Shown one piece after another: positions 27,069-36,076 of a stretch of DNA of 64,000 bases. Source of the DNA: Enterococcaceae bacterium OF42-14pH9A (GTDB taxonomy: Bacteria; Bacillota; Bacilli; Lactobacillales; Enterococcaceae); assembly GCA_027692465.1 (NCBI GenBank), contig JAQEYU010000002.1, forward strand, positions 1 through 64,000, read 5' to 3'. Position 1 is the first letter of the stretch. Every line of letters begins with the position of its first letter. The notes below the pieces were generated by a model. That model saw only the letters and a list, made by a program, of their open reading frames with translations. It was not told the origin of the DNA and did no database searches. The position numbers and the translations under genes are program-made.

Positions 27069-28727
27069 TCAGTTCTCTTGGGTCTGGCTTGTGACCCGAT
27101 AATAGTCAAAGTCCGCATAGCTGTCCCGCTGATGGGCATCGATTGCACCGACAAAGTTGAACAGCCCGGTAAAGCCGCCAATCTCACCAGGTTCACCATT
27201 GACCCCTTCATCGGAGAGATAGCTGACATCCAGCATTTCCCGCAGCGGCAGCCAGTCTGTATCCTGCCGATAGCTGATGAAAGCTGTCCCCCAGCGGTAC
27301 TCCAGCTTCAGCTCAACCGGTTCGTCGGTCACTGGAATGCGGATATCGACATATTCGGTGCGGCAACCGTGGCAGGCTTGTGTCAAAGTCAGATAAGGCG
27401 TGGCCGTTTCTTCGCAAAAAGCGAGATGGACAAACAGCCAGTTGTTGCAGTCATAATACAGCCCCATACCGGCTCGTTCGGAATAATGATCCGGCTTAAA
27501 GCGTACGGCTGTCTCAAAGGTATAGTGAAAAGCGGTCGCACGGGTCCCCATGATTGCCGGTTCATTGCGGGAAAAGAAGGAGTCGCCGCCATAGATTCGC
27601 AAATGGCCGGGCTTCTCCTGTGTATTCACCCAGTCCGGTGTCTGTCGTCGATATGGAGTCATGAAACCTGTGAAATAGTGATTCCCGGCAAACTCCTCGG
27701 CGATATCGTGGTTAATCTTGGCTCCCGTAGCAATCCCGACAGGTGCCGGTATCGTCATTTTAGCCAGGTTCGTACCGTCTGCCAGCTCTAACCAGCCGGC
27801 TTTGGTCCAGCACATCTGCTGCAGTGCAGTCTCCCGTCCGAGAGGATTGAGAAGTTTTCCCGGCAACGGCCGTGACATCAAATGGACCATGTACCACTCG
27901 CCGGCCGGTGTTTCCACCAGGGAACCGTGCCCGGCTTTTTGCATCGAAGAATGAGGATTGTACATTTCAAAATGACCGGCATCGGGATTCCCCAGTGAAA
28001 AGAGATGCCGCGGCGAAGAGGTAAGAATCGGTTCTCCGGACGGATGGGGTTCATACGGTCCGAAAAGCTCTCGGGAACGCCCAATTTCCACCCCGTGCCC
28101 GTAACCGGTCCCGCCGGCTGCGATAATCAGGTAATAGTAATCTTCACGCTTGTAAAGCTGCGGCGCTTCTGCATTGCCCCGGGTTGTAAATCCATGCGTG
28201 ATTCGCCGCCAGTCGCCGATAATACAGCCCTTCTCTAGATCGAACTCCGCAATCACGATATGCCCTGGCGCTTGATAATCTGTACGGGTTTCCCACTCCA
28301 GAATTGCCAGATAATGACGACCGGCTTCATGATAAAGAGACGGATCAAACCCGATAGCTGTCAAAAACTGCGGCTCAGACCAAGGCCCTTCTACACTTTC
28401 AGCCCACATGGCATAAGTATTGGCATTGAATTCACGACCGGACATGTTCACCATCTGGGAATAAATCAGCCAAAAGCGGCCGCTGCTTTCATCGTAGGAC
28501 AGCTGAGGCGCCCAGATCCCTGCCGGTGTATTGGTTCCTCGCAGGTCGGCCTCCTCTTTTGTCAGCCCAAAGCCTTGCAGCTCCCAATTGGCCAGGTCCT
28601 CGGAACGAAAGAGTTGGATCCCCGGCGTCCAATGAAAGGTGGAGGTCGCCAAGTAATAGGTCGCTCCCACACGCAGGATCGACGGGTCCGGAGCCATCCC
28701 CGGAATAACAGGATTTTGGATCATCAT
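27069..28727 (-). CDS. Glycoside hydrolase family 43 enzyme (beta-xylosidase/arabinofuranosidase-like)
   Basis: 552 residues, cytoplasmic (no signal peptide). The N-terminal five-blade propeller opens NPVIPGMAPDPSILRVG, in which the aspartate is the catalytic base. RGNAEAPQLYKREDYYYL near 190 carries the acid glutamate. The C-terminal half is the beta-sandwich seen in xylosidase-type GH43 proteins. Start: ATG 28727 after AAAGGTG, rather than the GTG three codons earlier. It is the first gene of the GH43-symporter-GH5 operon; an AraC-type regulator lies 2 kb away. The exact pentoside specificity is not determinable. Confidence 0.88.
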   Translation of the reverse strand: MMIQNPVIPGMAPDPSILRVGATYYLATSTFHWTPGIQLFRSEDLANWELQGFGLTKEEADLRGTNTPAGIWAPQLSYDESSGRFWLIYSQMVNMSGREFNANTYAMWAESVEGPWSEPQFLTAIGFDPSLYHEAGRHYLAILEWETRTDYQAPGHIVIAEFDLEKGCIIGDWRRITHGFTTRGNAEAPQLYKREDYYYLIIAAGGTGYGHGVEIGRSRELFGPYEPHPSGEPILTSSPRHLFSLGNPDAGHFEMYNPHSSMQKAGHGSLVETPAGEWYMVHLMSRPLPGKLLNPLGRETALQQMCWTKAGWLELADGTNLAKMTIPAPVGIATGAKINHDIAEEFAGNHYFTGFMTPYRRQTPDWVNTQEKPGHLRIYGGDSFFSRNEPAIMGTRATAFHYTFETAVRFKPDHYSERAGMGLYYDCNNWLFVHLAFCEETATPYLTLTQACHGCRTEYVDIRIPVTDEPVELKLEYRWGTAFISYRQDTDWLPLREMLDVSYLSDEGVNGEPGEIGGFTGLFNFVGAIDAHQRDSYADFDYYRVTSQTQEN

Positions 28728-29110
28728 GGTACACACCTTTCCAGTCTTCTAATGCAGGATAAGTCTGAAATCCCCGATGACAGTATTTCGCCCCTCTTCA
28801 CTGACAGGCTTGATGTAGATGCCCGCTGATGAATCCGAATCACCGAAGCCGGACTTTACTCCTTGCTTTCGGCAACTCTGCAAAACATTGTCTCCTGTCG
28901 GCAGTTCTGTTATCCGCATTTGATACAAAGAAATTTTCCGGGATTACCGCAGCTGTTCGGTCCGGCCGAAGCCGATTCACATCCGTTGGAATCGCTTTCC
29001 TTTGCTCATCCTTATCATACAAGCTGAAAAGCATCAGTTATATATCAAAAGTCGCTCAATTTTTACCTTTTTCCGTATTCCAGATGGCACGTATGTGGCT
29101 GATTTCATGC
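28728..29110. other. Gap upstream of the GH43 operon
   Basis: About 380 bases without a gene. It should hold the operon promoter. A TATGAT box near 29014-29019 on the minus strand is the best -10 candidate, but no -35 stands at proper spacing, which would fit activator dependence. No clear operator repeat was found. Confidence 0.3.
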
Positions 29111-29168
29111 AAAAAAACGTTACAAGCAGTTCGGCGAAAGTCCCGCCGGAGCTGCTTGTAACGTTTTT
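29111..29168. terminator. Long bidirectional terminator
   Basis: AAAAACGTTACAAGCAG and CTGCTTGTAACGTTTTT are perfect 17-base arms with an inner CGGCG/CGCCG stem, after the DUF389 gene on the minus strand. Confidence 0.85.
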
Positions 29169-29236
29169 GGCTGCTGTGATTTGTTGACAGATCCTAAAAG
29201 CAGGGATTTTTGAGAGCGGCCGAAAAGCTCGCTGGT

Positions 29237-30484
29237 TTATTTTCGGAAGTTCATTACCGCCGTCAGCTCTTGTTCTGCCAGCAAACGCTCCAGACCGGCT
29301 CGGATCTCCTGCTCTGATTCGGTATCGACAGTGGCAGCCAAGGTGACGTTGATCTTATCAGGTGCCCCCGTCTCTTCATCAGCCCGCTGCAGTTCGATTT
29401 TTTTGATCTTATCGGGGTGATCCAAAAACAACTGCTTTTTGATCTCCTGCAGCGGTTCTTTTGAGTCGGTGCTGTGCGGTGCCGCTTGCTCCCGCCCTTT
29501 GTCTTTTAGTTTTTGATCGATGTAGCGATCGATGTCCTGCAGATTGACGGTTTCATTGTTGGCAACTTGATTGATCGTCAGACGGTAATTGCCCAGATTG
29601 TAATCGGACAGCTCTGCTTGCAATCGGGTCAGCTCGTCGTTAGCCGGTTTGATTCCCAACAGATCCAGCTTCAAAGTCTGGGAACCGGTATCCACTGTTT
29701 GATCCAGCACATAATAATCCGCCATTGCTTCGGTGACAAAACGCTTGGCTCGCTGCTGAGACATCTCCGTGTGGATCAGATCGCCGGCTGAAATCAGACT
29801 GGGTATCGCGATAAAGACCGCCAAAGCAATCATCAGATAATGCCGGCGGTGCTCCATTTTAGTGTCCACCTGCGTACGATAGTTCAGCCGCAACAGACGT
29901 ACCACCAGAAAAGTCGTGATGGTGATGAAGGCGACATTCACCAAAAAAAGATAACCGGCACCCAGAAAGATTGACCAGTCTCTGGTATAAATTCCATAGC
30001 CCATCACGCACAAAGGCGGCATCAGCGCAGTGGCAATGGCAACTCCCGGCACGATATTATTGGCTTCCCGCTGGCGGGCACCAATCATCCCGGCCGTTCC
30101 TCCCAAAATCGCGATAATCGCATCCCACACGGTCGGCTCCGTCCGCGCCAAAATCTCGGAACTGGCATAAGTCAAAGGCGACAGCCAAAAATAAATCAGT
30201 GCCGTCACCACAGCAAAGCCCGCCTCCAGCAGCAACAGACGCATTGCCCGGGCCGTCAAGCGACTGTCAAATACGCCAAGCCCCAACCCTACACCCTGAA
30301 CCGGCGCCATCAGCGGTGAAATCAGCATAGCGCCGATCAGGATTGGTTGGGAATTGACATTCAGACCGATCGAGGCGATAAAAATTGCACAAATCAGGAT
30401 CACAAAATTTTCGATCTTGATATCGATGCTTCCTGATATCTTCTCATACAGCTCCTCATTGGATAAAGCACCGTTTTTCTCCAT
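29237..30484 (-). CDS. DUF389-family integral membrane protein
   Basis: 415 residues. A short cytoplasmic N-terminus, then about six hydrophobic segments from residue 28 to 200 containing the family hallmarks GAMLISPLMAPVQGVGLGLG and GVAIATALMPPLCVMGYGI, then a soluble region to the end. The family has no known function; transport or stress roles have been suggested. It is a single gene with a long terminator. Beside the sugar operon there is no obvious functional link. Confidence 0.85.
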   Translation of the reverse strand: MEKNGALSNEELYEKISGSIDIKIENFVILICAIFIASIGLNVNSQPILIGAMLISPLMAPVQGVGLGLGVFDSRLTARAMRLLLLEAGFAVVTALIYFWLSPLTYASSEILARTEPTVWDAIIAILGGTAGMIGARQREANNIVPGVAIATALMPPLCVMGYGIYTRDWSIFLGAGYLFLVNVAFITITTFLVVRLLRLNYRTQVDTKMEHRRHYLMIALAVFIAIPSLISAGDLIHTEMSQQRAKRFVTEAMADYYVLDQTVDTGSQTLKLDLLGIKPANDELTRLQAELSDYNLGNYRLTINQVANNETVNLQDIDRYIDQKLKDKGREQAAPHSTDSKEPLQEIKKQLFLDHPDKIKKIELQRADEETGAPDKINVTLAATVDTESEQEIRAGLERLLAEQELTAVMNFRK

Positions 30485-30644
30485 CCCCTTTACCCCCTTT
30501 TTGCTCTCACATTATTATATCAAGAGAAGCTGCTCCGGTCTTTTGAAGCGGTCACCCTTCGATAATTTATCGCTGTCTTTTGAGAAATTCATCTATATAT
30601 TGGCTATTTGTGATGCCATTCGGGAATCCAAAGTTGCGTTTCAA

Positions 30645-30679
30645 ACAAAAAAACAGCTCCGGTCAAGGGAACTGTTTTA
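30645..30679 (-). terminator. Terminator after the AraC-type regulator
   Basis: Minus-strand AAAACAGTTCC and GGAGCTGTTTT arms followed by TTT, directly after the stop at 30687. Confidence 0.7.
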
Positions 30680-30686
30680 GTGGATT

Positions 30687-31604
30687 TCAGCGGGTTAATT
30701 CTTCCGGTAAAGCTTTGTCCCGGTGCCGTTTGCGATATTGCAGCGGTGACAGCGAGCTCCATTTTTTGAACTGGCGGGAAAAATGGGAGCTGTTCTGATA
30801 GCCTACCAGCTCAGCAATTTCATTGATAGGCAAATGAGGCTGGTGCAGTAAAAACTTGGCTTCGTTGTAACGCAGCTGATTTTGATAGTGTTTCGGGGTC
30901 GCAGCATAGACCTTTTTGAAAACTTTCAACATGGTACTGTCACTGATGCCCAGATTGCTGGCGACAGTCTCCAAAGACAGCAGCTGCAGTTTGTCTTCAC
31001 TGGGATTCTCGGTATAGCAGCGGAAATTTTCCTGGATACTGCTGGCGATCTGTCGGGCCAAAATAATCGCTTCATTATCGGAATTCTCCAGTTCTTGTTT
31101 TTGCGAATCCGCATAATCTAGCAGACAAATCACCAGCTCGATCAGCAGTTTCTCCACAAAAAGCTTCTGACGGACATTCATTTCCTCACTGGACAGCAAC
31201 TCGACAAAAGAGGACAGGATGCTGCAGATCTGATGATAGGCCGGCACCTGGGGATCCAGCACCAGCGGACAGTACAACAACAGCTGCTCCTGGATGAACG
31301 GATCATCAATATCAAAATGCATGCAGTAATACTCCATACCGGCGGGGGAAATACAGCTGTTTTCATGGGGCACCCCCGGCGGGATCAACATCACTTCTCC
31401 TTCGGCCAGATGCCTGATCTCATGTTCAAAACGAGTCTCTTGGACCCCACGGATCATCAGAATAATCTCAAAGGCAAAATGCGTCTCTTTTTCTACCTGC
31501 CACTGGTAGGCAACCCCTTGTTTGTGGCCGCCAAAGGTCTTGATGTTGACATCGATCGTCGGCAGACTCACCAGTTTTTGCAGCCAATCCGGGACTGGGC
31601 GCAT
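30687..31604 (-). CDS. AraC-family transcription regulator with cupin sensor domain
   Basis: 305 residues. An N-terminal cupin-like arm (to about 120, with the GEVMLIPPGVPHEN turn) is followed by a linker and a C-terminal double helix-turn-helix. The second helix region reads INEIAELVGYQNSSHFSRQFKKW. Such regulators usually sense a sugar and activate nearby catabolic genes, so the GH43-symporter-GH5 operon 2 kb away is the natural candidate target. AGGAGG precedes the start. No co-transcribed gene. Confidence 0.9.
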   Translation of the reverse strand: MRPVPDWLQKLVSLPTIDVNIKTFGGHKQGVAYQWQVEKETHFAFEIILMIRGVQETRFEHEIRHLAEGEVMLIPPGVPHENSCISPAGMEYYCMHFDIDDPFIQEQLLLYCPLVLDPQVPAYHQICSILSSFVELLSSEEMNVRQKLFVEKLLIELVICLLDYADSQKQELENSDNEAIILARQIASSIQENFRCYTENPSEDKLQLLSLETVASNLGISDSTMLKVFKKVYAATPKHYQNQLRYNEAKFLLHQPHLPINEIAELVGYQNSSHFSRQFKKWSSLSPLQYRKRHRDKALPEELTR

Positions 31605-31726
31605 CCGCTTTTCCTCCTCTCATAAAATCCTTTTGTCAGCAAATACGTGCCGAAGTTCTCGTGCTTTTTACCGAATTTTACCGATACACCCTAATCTTAG
31701 CGGATTTTCGGAAAAAGACAATCACG

Positions 31727-31805
31727 AAAAAAACGCAATGTCGAAATCTCGCGCTGGTGCAGGAGAAAGCTCCCGCATTCCGAGGCGGCATACGACATTG
31801 CGCTT
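31727..31805. terminator. Oversized hairpin after the FNR-like regulator gene
   Basis: Outer arms CGCAATGTCG and CGACATTGCG (31734-31743, 31793-31802) enclose a second stem GCGGGAG/CTCCTGC. On the minus strand it ends in TTTTTTT, so it can terminate the regulator gene. Confidence 0.75.
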
Positions 31806-31823
31806 GTTATCAATTTTTTCAGC

Positions 31824-32543
31824 TCAAAGCTCTTCTAATCCCTCAGTATCCAAGACAGTGACCCGGCTGCCTTTACGGCTGATCAGCTGCTTTTCTTCCA
31901 ACAATTTGAACTTGCGGGATAAGGTCTCCGGCGTAGTCCCCAGATAAGCAGCCAGTTCTTTCATTTTCATGGGGATGGTGAGTGATGAACTGGTGGTAGC
32001 AACCTGCAGATCAGTCAGGTATTTGGCCAGGCGCTCCTCCACCTTTTCCATCAGCAAAAACTGCGTCTGCTGCTCCACAGCGGTCATTTTATCAGCGGTC
32101 AGCTCCAACAGCTTCAGACTCAGCTGCGGATAACGCAAAAGCAGCTCTTGAAAATCCGCCTGCTTCAGCACACAGACTTCCGTCGGCTGCAACGCTTCGG
32201 CAAACAGATCAGCATTTTTGGCCCCGAAAAGTTGGCTTTCCCCTTCGTAGCCGCCAGGTTCCACCACCCGCAGCAGCTGTTCCCGACCGGCTGCCGAAAG
32301 CTGGTAAACTTTGAGGTTGCCCCGAGCTACAATCACCAGCTGGGGTTCGCCATCCGGAGTCAGGATCTGTTCTCCCTTGGCAAAATGCCGGTGGGACACC
32401 AACTGATTGATCTTCTGCTGGTCAGCAGTCTCCAGATGATTGAACAAAGGAACCAATGTGACGCAAAGATGCTGTTGAGCAGAATCTGTTGCTTTTGCCG
32501 CAGCTTCGTCAGGACTTTTCGGCCGTTTCTCTGATCGAACCAC
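31824..32543 (-). CDS. flp: CRP/FNR-family regulator, FLP type (two cysteines)
   Basis: 239 residues: cyclic-nucleotide-binding-like beta roll (30-150), dimer helix, and C-terminal winged helix. The recognition helix reads TPETLSRKF; its E--SR pattern is the one by which FNR reads TTGA/TCAA half sites. There is no N-terminal four-cysteine cluster, but two cysteines, Cys27 and Cys124, resemble the pair that forms a redox disulfide in Lactobacillus casei FLP (family knowledge). The GTG at 32543 is chosen because AAAGGTGG lies about eight bases upstream. Two FNR boxes upstream of the neighbouring metal genes are probable targets. Confidence 0.87.
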   Translation of the reverse strand: MVRSEKRPKSPDEAAAKATDSAQQHLCVTLVPLFNHLETADQQKINQLVSHRHFAKGEQILTPDGEPQLVIVARGNLKVYQLSAAGREQLLRVVEPGGYEGESQLFGAKNADLFAEALQPTEVCVLKQADFQELLLRYPQLSLKLLELTADKMTAVEQQTQFLLMEKVEERLAKYLTDLQVATTSSSLTIPMKMKELAAYLGTTPETLSRKFKLLEEKQLISRKGSRVTVLDTEGLEEL

Positions 32544-32705
32544 AAGCTTCACCACCTTTCTTGTCCCGCTGTCTTCACAACGGAACGGAAAATACCCGTT
32601 TACTGAATTTACTGGTAGGAACGGCGCTAAGCTGCACCGCCCGCACCTCGTATTGCCTCAAACGTACTGCGGGAGCTCGCAGCTTTTGTAAATCCGCTCC
32701 AACTG

Positions 32706-33248
32706 TCAGTCTTCGTCTTCCTCTTCTGTCAAACCGTCTGCTGCCTCATTGCCCAAAAAGCTTTGCAGGCAGAAGATCTGCTGTTTCAGCCAGCCGTACA
32801 ACTCCTTCAAAAACGCAGCCAGCGCATATTTCTGTTCCTTTTCGGCCAAGGCGATTCCGCGACTGATAAAAAGATTCTGAGTAGCAAAATCCTTGACAGC
32901 GGCAAAAATCAAGGCATCTGCCGCTTCGTATTTCGCTTGACCGCTTTCTTCCAGCATGCTGTAGCGGCTGAATTCTTCCGAAGTAGTAGGAATGACTTCC
33001 CCTTCATCTAACATCAGGCGGTTCAATCGGTCAACTAACTTGCCTTCTTCTGCCAGAAGTGCGGGAAACCTCCGGGTAATGAAGTCCCGCTCGATTCCCT
33101 TGGCATAATACAGCGTCTGCCGCAGTTTGTGCTGCTGGATCACCAGATTGCTGATGATATGGCCGGTCATGGCACCGGCTGTCGGTGTATGATGATCTCT
33201 TTCGGATTTTACCAGCTCGGCCTGGTATTTTTCTTCTGCTACTGTCAT
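32706..33248 (-). CDS. Dps/ferritin-like protein with altered ferroxidase site
   Basis: 180 residues of the four-helix Dps-like type; the HHTPTAGAMTGHI stretch at residues 19-31 and the LYYAKG helix end are recognisable. Dps proteins bind iron and DNA in stress. Aligned by eye, the two ferroxidase histidines of the family are Arg or Leu here (RQTLYYAKG, TRRFP), while the downstream acidic EE is kept, so iron oxidation may be lost or changed. It follows the small metal-binding gene by 75 bases on the same strand. The ATG at 33248 has only a modest AGAAG site; the frame is open 24 codons upstream. Confidence 0.75.
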   Translation of the reverse strand: MTVAEEKYQAELVKSERDHHTPTAGAMTGHIISNLVIQQHKLRQTLYYAKGIERDFITRRFPALLAEEGKLVDRLNRLMLDEGEVIPTTSEEFSRYSMLEESGQAKYEAADALIFAAVKDFATQNLFISRGIALAEKEQKYALAAFLKELYGWLKQQIFCLQSFLGNEAADGLTEEEDED

Positions 33249-33323
33249 GATGACATCTTCTTTCTTGATTGAGATAAGTTCGATCTTTGTGCCGGCTGAT
33301 TCAGTTTTTGCAACTGTCACTGG

Positions 33324-33551
33324 TCACAAGGCTTTGACTTTGACTGATTCCACATCGTAGCCCAGCTTTTCGATGACCGTTTTCAGCTGATCGCTGCTGG
33401 TCGTTGCCGGATCGATTTCGGCCTTTACCTTGCTGGCATTGAAGAGAACTTTGACGTTTTTGACTCCCGGCTGATTGGCCACGCCGGCCTCGATTTTTTG
33501 CATACAGCTGGGACAAGTAAGAGCTCCTAATTGCATAATGACTTTTTCCAT
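33324..33551 (-). CDS. Heavy-metal-associated domain protein (MerP/CopZ-like)
   Basis: 75 residues with the beta-alpha-beta-beta-alpha-beta fold of metallochaperones and a TCPSC metal site at residues 12-16. It would carry a soft metal ion to or from the P-type ATPase encoded upstream. The site is TCPSC, not the MxCxxC of most copper chaperones, so the metal is open. The start at 33551 follows AAGGAA. Its promoter has an FNR box at -41.5. Probably co-transcribed with the Dps-like gene. Confidence 0.88.
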   Translation of the reverse strand: MEKVIMQLGALTCPSCMQKIEAGVANQPGVKNVKVLFNASKVKAEIDPATTSSDQLKTVIEKLGYDVESVKVKAL

Positions 33552-33743
33552 GATGATCTTCCTTTCCATTGTTGAAGACGCTGTGAGCAGGTCTTCGCTT
33601 GCAAAACTGCTTTTTGCAGGTACCGCCGGCTGCGATTGACTGTTCGATTGCTTCCTGCCCTGAGCTGCGGATCGTCAGAGGGCGGGAACAAGCAACGTGC
33701 GAACGCTCCCGCTTTGCAGTAGCGGTACCTTTCTACATTTCCC

Positions 33744-33785
33744 AGTGTAGTCCTTCCTGCGATAAAAGAACTTGACGGGTATCAA
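33744..33785 (-). promoter_or_regulatory. FNR box and -10 of the metallochaperone/Dps unit
   Basis: TTGATACCCGTCAA (33772-33785, minus strand) is an FNR/FLP-type palindrome. A TACACT -10 box lies at 33744-33749. With the start point predicted at 33737, the box centre is at -41.5, the class II activation position. No good -35 exists, as expected. The rest of the 33552-33799 gap shows only weak stems. Confidence 0.7.
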
Positions 33786-33799
33786 GTTTTTCAAAAAAA

Positions 33800-35707
33800 T
33801 CACGACGCGGGAACAGCTGATTTCGCTTTTGCTTCAGCGACAGACTTTGGCGCTCTGCGATATCCCAAAAGCCGCATTCCGTTGACCACCACTACCAAAA
33901 TACTCAGCTCATGCACCAGCATCCCGCTGGCCATATAGATGTAACCGACGATCAAACCGATGAGCAGAAAGAGAACCGTCCCCACTGCGATGGCGATGTT
34001 TTCCTTCATATTGGCGACCGTTTTTTTGGTGAGGCCGTAACCGTGAACCAGATTGGCAAAGCTGGACTGCATCAAAACGACATCAGATGTCTCCACTGCC
34101 ACATCCGTCCCGCTGCCCATGGCAATCCCGATATCCGCCAAAGCCAGGGAAGGACTGTCATTGACGCCGTCCCCCACAAAAGCAACTTGGCGGCCGGCTG
34201 CCTGCAGCTGACGGACATAGGCTGACTTGTCTTCCGGCAACAGCCCGCCTTTTACTACATCCAACGCCAACTGCTGCCCTACACGATCAGCTGTCACCTG
34301 GTTGTCGCCGGTCAGCATCACCAGCTGTTTGGCCCCCATTCGGCGCAACTGCTGCAAAGCGCCGGCAGCCTCCGGACGGATCTGGTCTTTGATCCCGATC
34401 GAAAGCGCAGCCTTGGCATCCACTGCGGTCAATACGGTGGAATGCCCGGCTTTTTGCAGCAGCTCCAGGTCTGCCTGCATTTGCGCCGGCAGCAGGACCC
34501 CGGCTGTTGCCAACAGTTTTTCATTGCCCACCAGCAGCTGATGGCCGGCAACCGTCGCCGCGATGCCCTGGCCTTTAACGACTTTTGTTTCGCTGACTGC
34601 CGGGTAATCAGTAACAGCAGCATAGGCAGTGATTGCTTGCCCCAACGGATGGTCGCTTTCCCGCTCGACAGCAGCTGTCAAAGTGAGCAACTCCGTCAGC
34701 GCCAATGAAGGATCGTAATCTTTGATTGCAGCGACAGTCGGTTTACCGTCTGTCAAAGTTCCGGTCTTGTCGAAAACAAACGTGTCTACTTTGCTGAAAG
34801 CATCCAGTACCTCGCCGCCTTTGATCAAGATTCCGTTTTTGGCACCGTTGCCGATTCCCGCCACACTGGATACCGGAACACCAATCACCAGCGCTCCCGG
34901 GCAGCCCAATACGAGAATTGTGATCGCCAAGCGCAGATCCCTGGTGAATACCCCCACCGCTAGTGCCAAAAGCAGGACTGCCGGAGTATAGTATTTGGCG
35001 AATTTATCGATGAAACGTTCGGCCCCTGATTTGGCATCCTGGGCTTCTTCCACCAGCTCGATGATTTTGCCGAAAGTCGTGTCCTCGCCGACTTTTTCAG
35101 CGGTGACTTTCAAGGTACCGTTTTCCAGAATTGTTCCGGCAAACACCCGGTCGCCGATGCCTTTTGCTGCCATTTGGGATTCGCCGGTCACACTGGCTTC
35201 GCTCAAATGCCCGCTGCCTTCTGCGATCACACCGTCCACCGGCACCTGTGCACCTGTCTTCACCAATAACCGATCACCAGCGGCTACCTCATCGATAGCC
35301 ACTTTTTCGATGCCACCGGCTTCATCCAGCAGCAGTGCCGAAGCCGGGGCCATCTTGGTCAGTTCACTGATTGCTGAGCGGGTCTTTTCCAGTGTCTTTT
35401 GTTCCAGTAAGGCGCCAAATAAAAATAAGAAGGTGACAATAGCGGATTCGTTGTACTCGCCGATAATAAAAGCGCCCAAGACGGCGATTGTCACCAACAG
35501 CTCGATGGAAACCACCTTGACCCGCAGTGCTTGATAGGCCTGGATTGCAATGGGCAAAAAGCCCAGGATCGAAGCGGCAATCAGCGCCGCCTGCCAGCCT
35601 GTCTGCCAATGAAACAGTCCTTTTACCGCAAATGCTGCAGCAATCAGCGCACCGCTGACGATAGCAGTTTGCGTTTTGTGCTGTAAAATAAATCGTTGAA
35701 TTTTCAT
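33800..35707 (-). CDS. Heavy-metal-translocating P1B-type ATPase with CPG motif
   Basis: 635 residues, no N-terminal metal-binding domain. Visible in order: membrane hairpins (15-110), actuator TGES near 176, a membrane metal motif CPGALVIGVP near 269, phosphorylation site DKTGTLTDGKP near 312, nucleotide-domain ESDHPLG near 360, hinge GDGVNDSPSLA near 515, and two last membrane helices. The usual CPC or SPC membrane motif is CPG here, so the transported metal is unclear; iron, zinc or copper are possible. An FNR box lies at -41.5 of its predicted promoter. The metallochaperone gene follows 248 bases downstream under a twin promoter. Confidence 0.92.
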   Translation of the reverse strand: MKIQRFILQHKTQTAIVSGALIAAAFAVKGLFHWQTGWQAALIAASILGFLPIAIQAYQALRVKVVSIELLVTIAVLGAFIIGEYNESAIVTFLFLFGALLEQKTLEKTRSAISELTKMAPASALLLDEAGGIEKVAIDEVAAGDRLLVKTGAQVPVDGVIAEGSGHLSEASVTGESQMAAKGIGDRVFAGTILENGTLKVTAEKVGEDTTFGKIIELVEEAQDAKSGAERFIDKFAKYYTPAVLLLALAVGVFTRDLRLAITILVLGCPGALVIGVPVSSVAGIGNGAKNGILIKGGEVLDAFSKVDTFVFDKTGTLTDGKPTVAAIKDYDPSLALTELLTLTAAVERESDHPLGQAITAYAAVTDYPAVSETKVVKGQGIAATVAGHQLLVGNEKLLATAGVLLPAQMQADLELLQKAGHSTVLTAVDAKAALSIGIKDQIRPEAAGALQQLRRMGAKQLVMLTGDNQVTADRVGQQLALDVVKGGLLPEDKSAYVRQLQAAGRQVAFVGDGVNDSPSLALADIGIAMGSGTDVAVETSDVVLMQSSFANLVHGYGLTKKTVANMKENIAIAVGTVLFLLIGLIVGYIYMASGMLVHELSILVVVVNGMRLLGYRRAPKSVAEAKAKSAVPAS

Positions 35708-35776
35708 GAAGCTCCCTCTTTTCTTATGAGGCAAACAGCTGTGAATCCTCTGCGCTGTTTCCTTGATTACAGGCTC

Positions 35777-35818
35777 AGTTTACCGCCGGCGGCCACAAAA
35801 AGAATTGACGGGTATCAA
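35777..35818 (-). promoter_or_regulatory. FNR box and -10 of the P-type ATPase gene
   Basis: TTGATACCCGTCAA (35805-35818, minus strand), identical to the box at 33772-33785, stands at -41.5 from a start point predicted from TAAACT (35777-35782). The remaining 35819-36025 is A+T-rich without a gene. Confidence 0.7.
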
Positions 35819-36025
35819 GATTTAGTGGGGAATTTTCAGGACAAGCATTCAATCATTAAAAATTCTAAAAGTGTGGTGTGGGTCTGAAAACGTCAATAAT
35901 AACTATTCGGAGCTCTCCTCTCTATCCCAGCATAAACCTCGTTTTTACGCTTCATAAATCATATTTTCTTATCAGATGTTCTTAAAACTTGCATTTTCCT
36001 ACTGCCTTCAGGTATTTCCAAATAA

Positions 36026-36075
36026 AAAACAACTCGGAAAGCTCCAGCTTCTGCGGGAGTTTCCGAATTGTTTTT
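36026..36075 (-). terminator. Terminator of the GNAT gene
   Basis: Arms AAACAACTCGGAAA.CTCC and GGAG.TTTCCGAATTGTTT form a long stem ending in T on the minus strand. Confidence 0.8.
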
Positions 36076-36076
36076 T

